DNA of 64,000 bases from JBFONV01 sp040779335 (lineage in GTDB: Bacteria; Pseudomonadota; Gammaproteobacteria; Enterobacterales; Alteromonadaceae), in the NCBI GenBank assembly GCA_040779335.1, contig JBFONV010000003.1:124001-188000 (forward strand). Reading direction: 5' to 3'. The notes under the pieces were generated by a model, which was given only the letters and a program-made list of their open reading frames with translations, had not been told where the DNA came from and did no database searches. Positions within the stretch are counted from its first letter, which is position 1. The number at the start of each line of letters is the position of its first letter. Shown here one piece after another: positions 44,472 through 52,531 of the stretch. The position numbers were made by a program, and so were the translations under genes.

Positions 44472-45137
44472 TTAGAAAATAAACGTGCAAATATCTTCAG
44501 GAGTTTTTGCTAACGCATTCGCTTGCCAAGATAAACAGGATTGTTGATCTAATATATACCCCCATAGTGCGACAATTGAATACATGTTTGCACTATTACC
44601 TGCTTCTATGTCTCTGGGCGCATCACCGATGTATAAACACTGTTTAGCGTCTATATTCATCAGCTGACAGGCATGAATTAACGGCGCAGGATGTGGTTTG
44701 CGTTGTTTTATTGTATCACCACCAACAATAGCTTGACTGTGCTCGAATATTTGAAAATGTGGCATTAATTGATAAGTCAGGTTTTCAGGTTTATTGGTAA
44801 CAATACCCCATGGTATATTCTGTTCGTTAAGTCTTGTCAGCAGGGGTTCAACACCGGGATATAAGCAAGTATGAACCGCAATATTCTCTTGATAATAATC
44901 AAGAAATTCCTGACGTAATTGCTCATAACTAAAATTCTTGAGTTGCTCACCAAAGCCAAGTTCTAATAATCCTTTTGCGCCGTCAGAGGCTACTGGGCGA
45001 TATTTTTCTCGTGCGATAATTGGTTGGTTATGTTTCGTTAAAACATAATTTAACGCTTCGCCTAAATCGTTTGCGGTATCTAATAAAGTGCCGTCTAAGT
45101 CAAATAATACCGCATTGTATTTATTGTTCATTTTCAT
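44472..45137 (-). CDS. gph: Phosphoglycolate phosphatase (HAD-IA)
   Basis: A 221-residue HAD phosphatase. Motif I is VLFDLDGTLLDTANDLGEAL, motif II IVTNKP, motif III KPHPAP and motif IV YIGDAPRDIEAG. The size and the LDGTLLDTANDL cap entry fit Gph, which clears 2-phosphoglycolate arising from oxidative DNA damage. It follows ubiG after 18 bases on the same strand, the ubiG-gph pair seen in this order. Other small-substrate HAD activity cannot be excluded. Confidence 0.88.
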   Translation of the reverse strand: MKMNNKYNAVLFDLDGTLLDTANDLGEALNYVLTKHNQPIIAREKYRPVASDGAKGLLELGFGEQLKNFSYEQLRQEFLDYYQENIAVHTCLYPGVEPLLTRLNEQNIPWGIVTNKPENLTYQLMPHFQIFEHSQAIVGGDTIKQRKPHPAPLIHACQLMNIDAKQCLYIGDAPRDIEAGNSANMYSIVALWGYILDQQSCLSWQANALAKTPEDICTFIF

Positions 45138-45155
45138 TCTACTTATTTAGAGAAG

Positions 45156-45869
45156 TTAGCGCTTTTGGCAGCATAAGATGTAGTTAACGTCTAATCCTGG
45201 CGCCAGTTTATGGTTTTCGGTGAGCGGATTATAATGAATACCTGTAGCATCGATACACTTGAGATCGTTTGCTTCTGCCCACGATATAAGCGCAGAAGGG
45301 CGGATAAAGCTATCATGATCGTGAGTACCATTGGGTACTAATTTTAATAGTTTTTCTGCTGCGACTATGGCAAGTAAGTATGATTTGATGGTTTTATTAA
45401 GCGTTGAAAAAAATACAAATCCACCTGGTTTAACCATCTGTGCACACGCACGCACTATAGAAGCAGGATCAGGGACGTGTTCCAACATCTCCATGCATGT
45501 TACTGCATCGTACTCTTGAAAGTTATTTTCGGCCTTTTCTTCGGCGGTTATTTTTTGATAATCTACGGTTACACCTGACTCAAGCGCGTGCAGCTTTGCA
45601 ATGTTAAGAGGCTCATCGCCCATATCAATCCCTGAAACTTTAGCGCCTAATTTTGCTAAACTTTCGGCTAATATCCCGCCACCACAGCCCACATCGATGA
45701 TTTTTTTATCAAAAATGTCGCCCATATGTTGAATGATGAATTGCCTTCTCAGGGGATTAACTTGATGTAAGGGTTTAAAATCACCGGTTAGATCCCACCA
45801 TTGACTGGCAACTTTTTCGAACTTAGCGATTTCATCATGGTTTACATTGAGCGAATTTGACTTTGACAT
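45156..45869 (-). CDS. ubiG: Ubiquinone biosynthesis O-methyltransferase UbiG
   Basis: UbiG performs both O-methylations of ubiquinone synthesis. The 237-residue protein opens NVNHDEIAKFEKVASQWWDLTGDFKPLHQVNPLR, as UbiG does, with the SAM motif IDVGCGGGILAESLAKLGAKVSGIDMG, then VTCMEMLEHVPDP and the UbiG tail GIHYNPLTENHKLAPGLDVNYI. It is divergent from gyrA across 516 bases, as in many gammaproteobacteria, and precedes gph. Confidence 0.96.
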   Translation of the reverse strand: MSKSNSLNVNHDEIAKFEKVASQWWDLTGDFKPLHQVNPLRRQFIIQHMGDIFDKKIIDVGCGGGILAESLAKLGAKVSGIDMGDEPLNIAKLHALESGVTVDYQKITAEEKAENNFQEYDAVTCMEMLEHVPDPASIVRACAQMVKPGGFVFFSTLNKTIKSYLLAIVAAEKLLKLVPNGTHDHDSFIRPSALISWAEANDLKCIDATGIHYNPLTENHKLAPGLDVNYILCCQKR

Positions 45870-46385
45870 AACAACAAGTATCTAGTGAATAAGGTTTTAT
45901 ATTGGAATTGAGATTCTAAACTAAACCATAAACTAAACATAGTGTGACAAGTAAAGATTGTGAGACTATTTAGCAAGGTTCGTTGTCGTTTTTATTTTTG
46001 CTAGATAAACATCAAATGCAAGCCACAAGTAATCAAGTGACTTGAGTTTTAATGGTTATTCTTGTCATTTATCTTGTAATGATATTGACCAGACTAGGTT
46101 TGTATAAAAAACAATCTATACGAATATCATAGTAATTACATCTGGCAAAGTTTGCGCGCTGATAGTGAAATTATTCTATTTAAATTCAATGAATTAACTA
46201 GATATCTTTATTGGTGAATAATTGACTTGAAACTCATGCATTTAGATCGCAAAATAGTGAGTAATAAAGCAGTATGGCATCACTTGTTTTTGTGATAATA
46301 TGCCGCGTTGAATAAAAAAATAATAATTTCGAAAAATTTTCTGAATTCTTTTTAAAAAAGCAAAGTTAAGGGATACCATCGATTT
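45870..46385. other. Divergent control region between ubiG and gyrA
   Basis: A 516-base AT-rich stretch without genes. A promoter-like dyad occurs near the gyrA end (46276-46304). No other clear element is visible. Confidence 0.5.
46276..46304 (+). promoter_or_regulatory. Candidate gyrA promoter region with dyad
   Basis: GATAAT/TAATAT (46294-46301) followed by the GC-rich GCCGCG looks like a -10 with a GC discriminator, a feature of supercoiling-sensitive gyrase promoters. It is embedded in a dyad: GGCATCAC (46276-46283) against GTGAT (46292-46296) and ATGCC (46300-46304). No good -35 is seen. Confidence 0.35.
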
Positions 46386-49103
46386 ATGACCGATCTGGCA
46401 AGAGAAATAGTTCCAGTCAATATTGAAGACGAGCTTAAAAGCTCCTACTTAGATTACGCAATGAGTGTGATTGTAGGTCGTGCTCTACCTGATGTAAGAG
46501 ACGGCTTAAAGCCTGTGCATCGTCGCGTTTTGTTTGCAATGAACGTATTAGGTAATGACTTCAATAAACCGTATAAAAAATCAGCCCGTGTAGTAGGCGA
46601 TGTTATCGGTAAATATCACCCCCATGGCGATACAGCTGTGTACGATACCATCGTACGTATGGCGCAACCTTTTTCAATGCGTTATATGTTGGTAGATGGA
46701 CAAGGGAATTTTGGTTCAGTTGATGGCGATTCAGCTGCTGCAATGCGTTATACAGAAATTCGCATGGCAAAAATCTCTCATTCTATATTAGCTGATTTAG
46801 ATAAAGAGACTGTTGATTTTGTGCCTAACTATGATGGTACAGAATTTATCCCAGCGGTTATGCCAACTCGAATTCCGGCGTTACTTGTTAATGGTAGTTC
46901 TGGTATCGCTGTTGGTATGGCAACCAACATTCCGCCACACAACCTAACTGAAGTGATCAACGGTTGTTTAGCGTTAATTGAAAATAGCGAATTAACTATT
47001 GATGAATTACTACAGCATATTCCAGGACCTGATTTTCCTACGGCTGGTATTATCAGTGGTCGTGCCGGAATAGAAGAAGCTTACCGTACGGGACGTGGTA
47101 AAATTAAGATCCGTGCCCGTGCTGATATTGAAGTTCATGAAACCACTGGTAAAGAAACCATTGTTGTTCATGAATTACCTTATCAAGTAAACAAAGCGCG
47201 CCTAATTGAGAAAATGGCTGAGCTTGTTAAAGAAAAACGCCTTGAAGGTATTTCAGCTTTGCGTGATGAGTCTGATAAAGACGGCATGCGTATGGTTATT
47301 GAAGTTAAGCGTGGCGAAGTTGGTGAGGTTGTTTTAAATAATCTTTATAAGCTTACCCAAATGCAAGTTTCCTTTGGTTTAAATATGGTGGCACTGACTA
47401 ATGGTCAGCCGAAACTATTTAACCTTAAAGAGATGCTTGAAGCCTTTATTTTGCATCGTCGTGAAGTTGTTACTCGTAGAACCATCTTTGAATTACGTAA
47501 AGCAAGAGAACGTGCACATATATTAGAAGGCTTATCAATCGCCTTAGCGAATATCGATCCTATTATTCAACTCATTAAAGAGTCGAGTAATAGAAAAGAG
47601 GCCGAAGAAAAGCTAATTGCTCAAGGCTGGACGCTTGGTAATGTTAGTGACATGTTGGCACGTGCTGGTACAGATGCTGCTCGCCCAGAGTGGTTAGAGC
47701 CAGAGTACGGCATCCGTGATGGTTTATATTTTTTAACAGCAGAACAAGCAAAAGCCATTGTTGATCTGCAGTTATACAAATTGTCAGGCATGGAACACGA
47801 AAAAATTCTAAGTGAGTACAAAGGGTTATTAGACCTTATCGCTGAATTAATGCATATTTTATCAACGCCTTCACGCTTGATGGAAGTTATCTGTGAAGAG
47901 CTAGAAGCGATTCGTGATGAATTTGGCGATGTGAGACGTACTGAAATTTCAAATGCTTCACATGATCTGTCAATGGAAGATCTTATTTGTGAAGAAGATG
48001 TTGTCGTTACACTATCTCATGAAGGTTACGTTAAATATCAAGCGTTAACTGATTACGAAGCACAACGTCGAGGTGGTAAAGGTAAAGCAGCCACTAAGAT
48101 GAAAGATGAAGATTTCATCGAACGTTTACTCGTTGCTAACACTCACGATACGATATTGTGTTTCTCAGATCGCGGTAAACTATATTGGTTGAAAGTGTTC
48201 CAGTTGCCGTTAGCGAGTCGGACCGCACGTGGTCGTCCTATCGTCAATATTTTACCACTTGAACAAAATGAGCGTATCACTGCGATTTTACCAGTACGTG
48301 AATATGAAGATGATAAGTTTATTATCATGGCAACCGCTTCAGGTACTGTGAAGAAAACACCATTGACAGCATATTCTAATCAACGCGCTAACGGTATTAT
48401 CGCCCTTAACTTGCGTGATGATGACACACTTATTGGTGTAGACATTACCAATGGTGAGAATGACATCATGTTATTCTCTGATGCAGGTAAAGTTGTGCGT
48501 TTTAACGAAAAAGCGCGTGATAGTGAAACAGGTGAAATAAAAATTGACCCTGAAACTGGTGAAGAAGTACAGGCACTAAGAGCTATTGGTAGAACGGGCA
48601 CTGGGGTTAGAGGGATAAGGTTAGAAGGGGATCAAAAAGTTGTTTCTCTTATTGTCCCACGAACCGATGGTCCTATCTTAACTGTAACCCAAAATGGTTA
48701 TGGTAAGCGTACCGACCTTGCTGAATATCCAGCGAAGAGTCGTGCAACTAAAGGTGTTGTTTCTATTAAAGTCAGCGAAAGAAATGGTCCTGTTGTTGGT
48801 GCGGTTCAGGTGAACGAGCAAGACGAAATTATGATCATCACTGACAATGGCACTTTAGTGAGAACTCGAGTGAATGAAGTGAGTGTTATTGGTCGTAACA
48901 CGCAAGGTGTTCGTTTGATTCGTACAGCTGAAGATGAGCATGTGGTCGCACTGCAACGAATTGATGAAATCGAAGAAGCTGAATTAGTTTCTTCAAGTGA
49001 CGACGATGTTGTAGCAAGTGATGAATCAACAGAATCTTCACATGATAAACAATCACAAGAAGATATAGCCCCTGAGAATGAACAACTCTCAGACGGTGAT
49101 TAA
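46386..49103 (+). CDS. gyrA: DNA gyrase subunit A
   Basis: A 905-residue type IIA topoisomerase subunit that breaks and rejoins DNA. The catalytic Tyr122 is in AAMRYTEIRM. In the quinolone-resistance region HPHGDTAVYD, residue 83 is Thr and 87 is Asp. The GyrA box QRRGGKG opens the C-terminal beta-pinwheel, which wraps DNA. The last 50 residues are strongly acidic and end in DGD, as in many gammaproteobacteria. AAGGGA lies 12 bases before the ATG. A strong terminator follows. Confidence 0.97.
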   Translation: MTDLAREIVPVNIEDELKSSYLDYAMSVIVGRALPDVRDGLKPVHRRVLFAMNVLGNDFNKPYKKSARVVGDVIGKYHPHGDTAVYDTIVRMAQPFSMRYMLVDGQGNFGSVDGDSAAAMRYTEIRMAKISHSILADLDKETVDFVPNYDGTEFIPAVMPTRIPALLVNGSSGIAVGMATNIPPHNLTEVINGCLALIENSELTIDELLQHIPGPDFPTAGIISGRAGIEEAYRTGRGKIKIRARADIEVHETTGKETIVVHELPYQVNKARLIEKMAELVKEKRLEGISALRDESDKDGMRMVIEVKRGEVGEVVLNNLYKLTQMQVSFGLNMVALTNGQPKLFNLKEMLEAFILHRREVVTRRTIFELRKARERAHILEGLSIALANIDPIIQLIKESSNRKEAEEKLIAQGWTLGNVSDMLARAGTDAARPEWLEPEYGIRDGLYFLTAEQAKAIVDLQLYKLSGMEHEKILSEYKGLLDLIAELMHILSTPSRLMEVICEELEAIRDEFGDVRRTEISNASHDLSMEDLICEEDVVVTLSHEGYVKYQALTDYEAQRRGGKGKAATKMKDEDFIERLLVANTHDTILCFSDRGKLYWLKVFQLPLASRTARGRPIVNILPLEQNERITAILPVREYEDDKFIIMATASGTVKKTPLTAYSNQRANGIIALNLRDDDTLIGVDITNGENDIMLFSDAGKVVRFNEKARDSETGEIKIDPETGEEVQALRAIGRTGTGVRGIRLEGDQKVVSLIVPRTDGPILTVTQNGYGKRTDLAEYPAKSRATKGVVSIKVSERNGPVVGAVQVNEQDEIMIITDNGTLVRTRVNEVSVIGRNTQGVRLIRTAEDEHVVALQRIDEIEEAELVSSSDDDVVASDESTESSHDKQSQEDIAPENEQLSDGD

Positions 49104-49123
49104 TTTTACCGCGATTAACAAAT

Positions 49124-49153
49124 AAAAATGGGCGGTTTTAACCGCCCATTTTT
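49124..49153. terminator. Rho-independent terminator of gyrA
   Basis: AAAAATGGGCGGTT (49124-49137) and AACCGCCCATTTTT (49140-49153) form a 14-base stem, followed by ATTTTTA. Confidence 0.9.
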
Positions 49154-49217
49154 ATTTTTAGTTATTTAATGACAATGTAACGTTTAACGTATTTGACTAA
49201 AAGGATTAATGCTCCCA

Positions 49218-50306
49218 ATGTCTCGTGTTTATAATTTTTGTGCAGGACCTGCAATGTTGCCCGTTGAAGTTATGGCAAAGGCGCAAAGTGAATTTGTTAA
49301 TTGGCAAAATACGGGTTCATCCGTGATGGAGCTTAGTCACCGTAGTGCAGAGTTTATGGCTGTAGCGGCAAAGGCAGAAGCTGATTTACGTGCTTTGATG
49401 CAAATACCGTCAAATTATAAAGTATTGTTTTGCCATGGCGGTGGTCGCGGGCAGTTTTCTGCCGTGCCGCTTAATTTACTTGGTGAGGGACAATTAGCGG
49501 ATTATATTATTTCAGGTTCTTGGTCCAAGGCCGCAGCCAAAGAAGCGCAGCATTATGGCGATATCAAGGTTATCGATATTACTACTAAAAATAATGGTAA
49601 AACTTCAGTATTGAGTTCTTCTCAATGGCCGTTGAATCCTGATGCCGCTTACGTGCATTATTGTCCTAACGAAACGGTTGATGGTATCGAAATATTTGAA
49701 ATCCCGGAAACCAATGGTGTACCTATCGTTGCAGATATGTCTTCTACAATTTTGTCGCGTCAAATTGATGTTTCTAAATTCGGACTGATTTATGCCGGCG
49801 CTCAAAAAAATATTGGACCATCAGGGCTCACTATCGTCATTGTTCGTGATGATTTATTAGGGAGCGCACGGCAAACAACCCCTTGTATTATGGATTATCA
49901 GCTCATTGCTGAAAATGATTCTATGTATAACACCCCTCCAACCTATGCCTGGTATTTAGCGGGGCTTGTCTTTGAATGGCTTAAATCAATAGGCGGAGTT
50001 GAACGTGTTGCTACGTTAAATCTTGAAAAAGCGCAATTACTTTACCAATACATAGATAATAGCGATTTTTATCATAATAATGTTACCGAAAATGTTCGAA
50101 GCTTGATGAATGTCCCGTTTTGGCTTAACGATGAAGTCTTAAATGATAAGTTTTTAGAGCAAGCGGAAGCTGCAGGCCTAATGGCACTTAAGGGCCATCG
50201 TATGGTTGGCGGTATGCGTGCAAGTATCTATAATGCGATGCCGATAGAGGGCGTACAAGCACTAATTCTATTTATGAAGTCATTCGCAAAAGAATACAGT
50301 AAATAA
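49218..50306 (+). CDS. serC: Phosphoserine aminotransferase
   Basis: SerC makes phosphoserine from 3-phosphohydroxypyruvate and also serves pyridoxal phosphate synthesis. Typical blocks: VYNFCAGPAMLPVEVM at the N-terminus, NTGSSVMELSHRS, FCHGGGRGQFSAVP, YVHYCPNETVDGIE, and the PLP lysine in YAGAQKNIGPSG. Two in-frame ATGs exist, 49209 and 49218. I use 49218 because family members begin close to it, though AAGGA (49201-49205) sits 3 and 12 bases away, neither ideal. First gene of serC-aroA-cmk-rpsA. Confidence 0.95.
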   Translation: MSRVYNFCAGPAMLPVEVMAKAQSEFVNWQNTGSSVMELSHRSAEFMAVAAKAEADLRALMQIPSNYKVLFCHGGGRGQFSAVPLNLLGEGQLADYIISGSWSKAAAKEAQHYGDIKVIDITTKNNGKTSVLSSSQWPLNPDAAYVHYCPNETVDGIEIFEIPETNGVPIVADMSSTILSRQIDVSKFGLIYAGAQKNIGPSGLTIVIVRDDLLGSARQTTPCIMDYQLIAENDSMYNTPPTYAWYLAGLVFEWLKSIGGVERVATLNLEKAQLLYQYIDNSDFYHNNVTENVRSLMNVPFWLNDEVLNDKFLEQAEAAGLMALKGHRMVGGMRASIYNAMPIEGVQALILFMKSFAKEYSK

Positions 50307-50326
50307 GAAAAAATTAACGATTAATT

Positions 50327-50355
50327 TCGCTATGTTTTGCTCGCGCACATAGCGA
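50327..50355 (+). terminator. Hairpin between serC and aroA
   Basis: TCGCTATGT (50327-50335) and ACATAGCGA (50347-50355) form a perfect 9-base stem with an 11-base loop. A weak T/A tail follows, so it may reduce rather than end read-through into aroA, whose ATG is 24 bases on. Confidence 0.5.
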
Positions 50356-50378
50356 TTAAATAATGAGATGAAATAATT

Positions 50379-51719
50379 ATGTCTGCTGAAAATCAATCCT
50401 TAACAATTTTTGCAACGCCAGCTTCTAAAGTGAATGGTGATATTACCGTACCTGGCGATAAATCATGTTCACATCGCTCAATAATGTTCGGCGCCCTAGC
50501 TGAAGGCACGACACATGTAAAAGGATTCCTCCCGGGACAAGATTGTTTGGCGACCATGAATGCGTTTAAAGCTATGGGAATTGACATTGAAGGGCCCGAT
50601 GAACAGCAAAATGTTACTATTCATGGTAAAGGATTGCATGGTTTATCTGCTCCTAAAAATGGCTTAGATATAGGGAATTCAGGCACTTCTATTCGTTTAC
50701 TTGCTGGAATTTTAGCGGGGCAACGCTTTCCTTCTAGTATGGCAGGAGATAATTCTTTAAATAAGCGCCCGATGGGAAGAGTTATCGAACCCTTAAAATT
50801 AATGGGGGCAAACATCCACGCACAAGCTGACGGTACACCACCTGTAGAGTGCGAAGGACTTGAACAACAGGCGTTGACTGCCATTCATTATGATTTACCA
50901 ATGGCCAGTGCCCAAGTTAAATCATGTGTTATTTTAGCTGGCATGTATGCTGATGGCGTTACGAGTGTAACCGAACCTGGTATAACCCGTGATCATACAG
51001 AAAGAATGCTTCAGGCATTTGGTTACCCTGTTACTGTTGAAGACACTTCTGTTGGCAAAAAAGTGTCAATCGAAGGGGGTCACAAGCTTACTGCATGTGA
51101 CCTTACTATCCCGGGGGATATTTCATCGGCGACATTTTTCATGGTTGCAGGATTAATCGCCGAAGCAGGTGAAGTTATTATTCGAAATGTTGGTATGAAT
51201 CCTACTCGAATAGGCGCGATTAATATTTTGAAACAAATGAATGGGAATTTGACCATAATCAACGAACGTATGGCTGGGGGTGAACCTGTGGCAGATATTG
51301 TGGTAAAATCCTCGGCATTAAAGGGAATTGATATTGATGAACGCGATGTTCCGCTTGCCATTGATGAATTCCCCGCTATATTTATTGCCGCTGCTTGTGC
51401 AGAAGGGATCACGCGTTTGCGTGGCGCAGAAGAATTAAGAGTCAAAGAAAGCGATAGAATTCAGGCAATGGCTGATGGATTAGTAAACTTAGGTATTGAT
51501 TGTATAGTTTATGAAGATGGTATCGACATTATTGGTGGGCAATTGACCTCAGGAACGGTTGATAGTCATGATGACCATCGCATTGCAATGTCATTTGCTA
51601 TTGGCTCACTTCGAGCCAAAGGCCAGATTAAAATATTAGATTGTGATAATGTCGCGACATCATTTCCAAATTTTGTTGCGTTGGCAAATCAAATAGGATT
51701 ATCGCTAAACCAGGAATGA
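50379..51719 (+). CDS. aroA: 3-phosphoshikimate 1-carboxyvinyltransferase (EPSP synthase), class II type
   Basis: AroA makes EPSP from shikimate-3-phosphate and PEP. This 446-residue enzyme carries the four class II signatures: GDKS (26-29), SAQVK (177-181), RDHTE (204-208) and NPTR (274-277), rather than the E. coli class I forms. The PEP loop reads IGNSGTSIRL, with Gly102 at the place of E. coli Gly96. LRVKESDRI and SHDDHRIAMSFAI are also clear. It lies in the usual serC-aroA-cmk position. Class II enzymes are generally less sensitive to glyphosate; this one is untested. Confidence 0.95.
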   Translation: MSAENQSLTIFATPASKVNGDITVPGDKSCSHRSIMFGALAEGTTHVKGFLPGQDCLATMNAFKAMGIDIEGPDEQQNVTIHGKGLHGLSAPKNGLDIGNSGTSIRLLAGILAGQRFPSSMAGDNSLNKRPMGRVIEPLKLMGANIHAQADGTPPVECEGLEQQALTAIHYDLPMASAQVKSCVILAGMYADGVTSVTEPGITRDHTERMLQAFGYPVTVEDTSVGKKVSIEGGHKLTACDLTIPGDISSATFFMVAGLIAEAGEVIIRNVGMNPTRIGAINILKQMNGNLTIINERMAGGEPVADIVVKSSALKGIDIDERDVPLAIDEFPAIFIAAACAEGITRLRGAEELRVKESDRIQAMADGLVNLGIDCIVYEDGIDIIGGQLTSGTVDSHDDHRIAMSFAIGSLRAKGQIKILDCDNVATSFPNFVALANQIGLSLNQE

Positions 51720-51723
51720 ATGC

Positions 51724-52419
51724 ATGATTGAAAAAACACCGGTAATTACCATAGACGGCCCAAGTGGAGCGGGTAAAGGAACGGTAGCCAGAATAGTAGC
51801 AGAACAACTTGGCTGGCACTTACTTGATAGTGGAGCTATATACCGAGTACTAGCTGTGGCGACACAGCATCACGATATTTCTGTCGATGATGAGGAGCCG
51901 CTCATCCCTATTGCTGCGCATTTAGATGTTCAGTTTGATATTAGTGGTGACGGAGAGGGTAAAGTTATTTTGGAAGGTGAGGATGTCACTGATAGCATTC
52001 GTACTGAAGAGATTGGGGCGCTGGCTTCAAAAGTTGCAGCTTTCCCAAGGGTAAGAGAAGCTTTATTACGTCGCCAGCGTGCCTTTAGCGTAGCGCCAGG
52101 CCTAGTGGCTGATGGGCGCGATATGGGCACCGTAGTTTTTAGTCAAGCGCCGGTTAAGGTATTTCTGACCGCCAGTGCTGAAGAAAGAGCAGAACGCAGA
52201 TTTAATCAGTTGAAAGATAAAGGCTTTGATGTTAAAATCGGGCGCCTTTTGGATGACATACGTCTAAGGGATGAGCGAGATCAGAACCGAAAGGTGGCTC
52301 CGCTTGTACCCGCAGAAGGTGCGTTAATTATTGATTCTACTAATCTTTCCATACAGGAAGTGGTTAATAAAGTCCTTTCATTTGCTAATGAAAAATTAAC
52401 ACAAACACAGACTTCCTAA
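51724..52419 (+). CDS. cmk: Cytidylate kinase
   Basis: Cmk phosphorylates CMP and dCMP. The 231-residue protein starts EKTPVITIDGPSGAGKGTVARIVAEQLGWHLLDSGAIYR, with the P-loop GPSGAGKG. The middle block LVADGRDMGTVVFSQAPVKVFLTAS and RLRDERDQNR (lid and substrate residues) are characteristic. It follows aroA after four bases and precedes rpsA by 112 bases, so it is co-transcribed with both. Confidence 0.96.
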   Translation: MIEKTPVITIDGPSGAGKGTVARIVAEQLGWHLLDSGAIYRVLAVATQHHDISVDDEEPLIPIAAHLDVQFDISGDGEGKVILEGEDVTDSIRTEEIGALASKVAAFPRVREALLRRQRAFSVAPGLVADGRDMGTVVFSQAPVKVFLTASAEERAERRFNQLKDKGFDVKIGRLLDDIRLRDERDQNRKVAPLVPAEGALIIDSTNLSIQEVVNKVLSFANEKLTQTQTS

Positions 52420-52531
52420 CTGTTTAGGACGTTAAAATTGAAGCCCAATGTAAGGATGCATAGGGCATTATTAATAACCCCATGAAACATGTATGTTGAT
52501 TGGATTAAAAAACTGAGTTCATATACACGTT

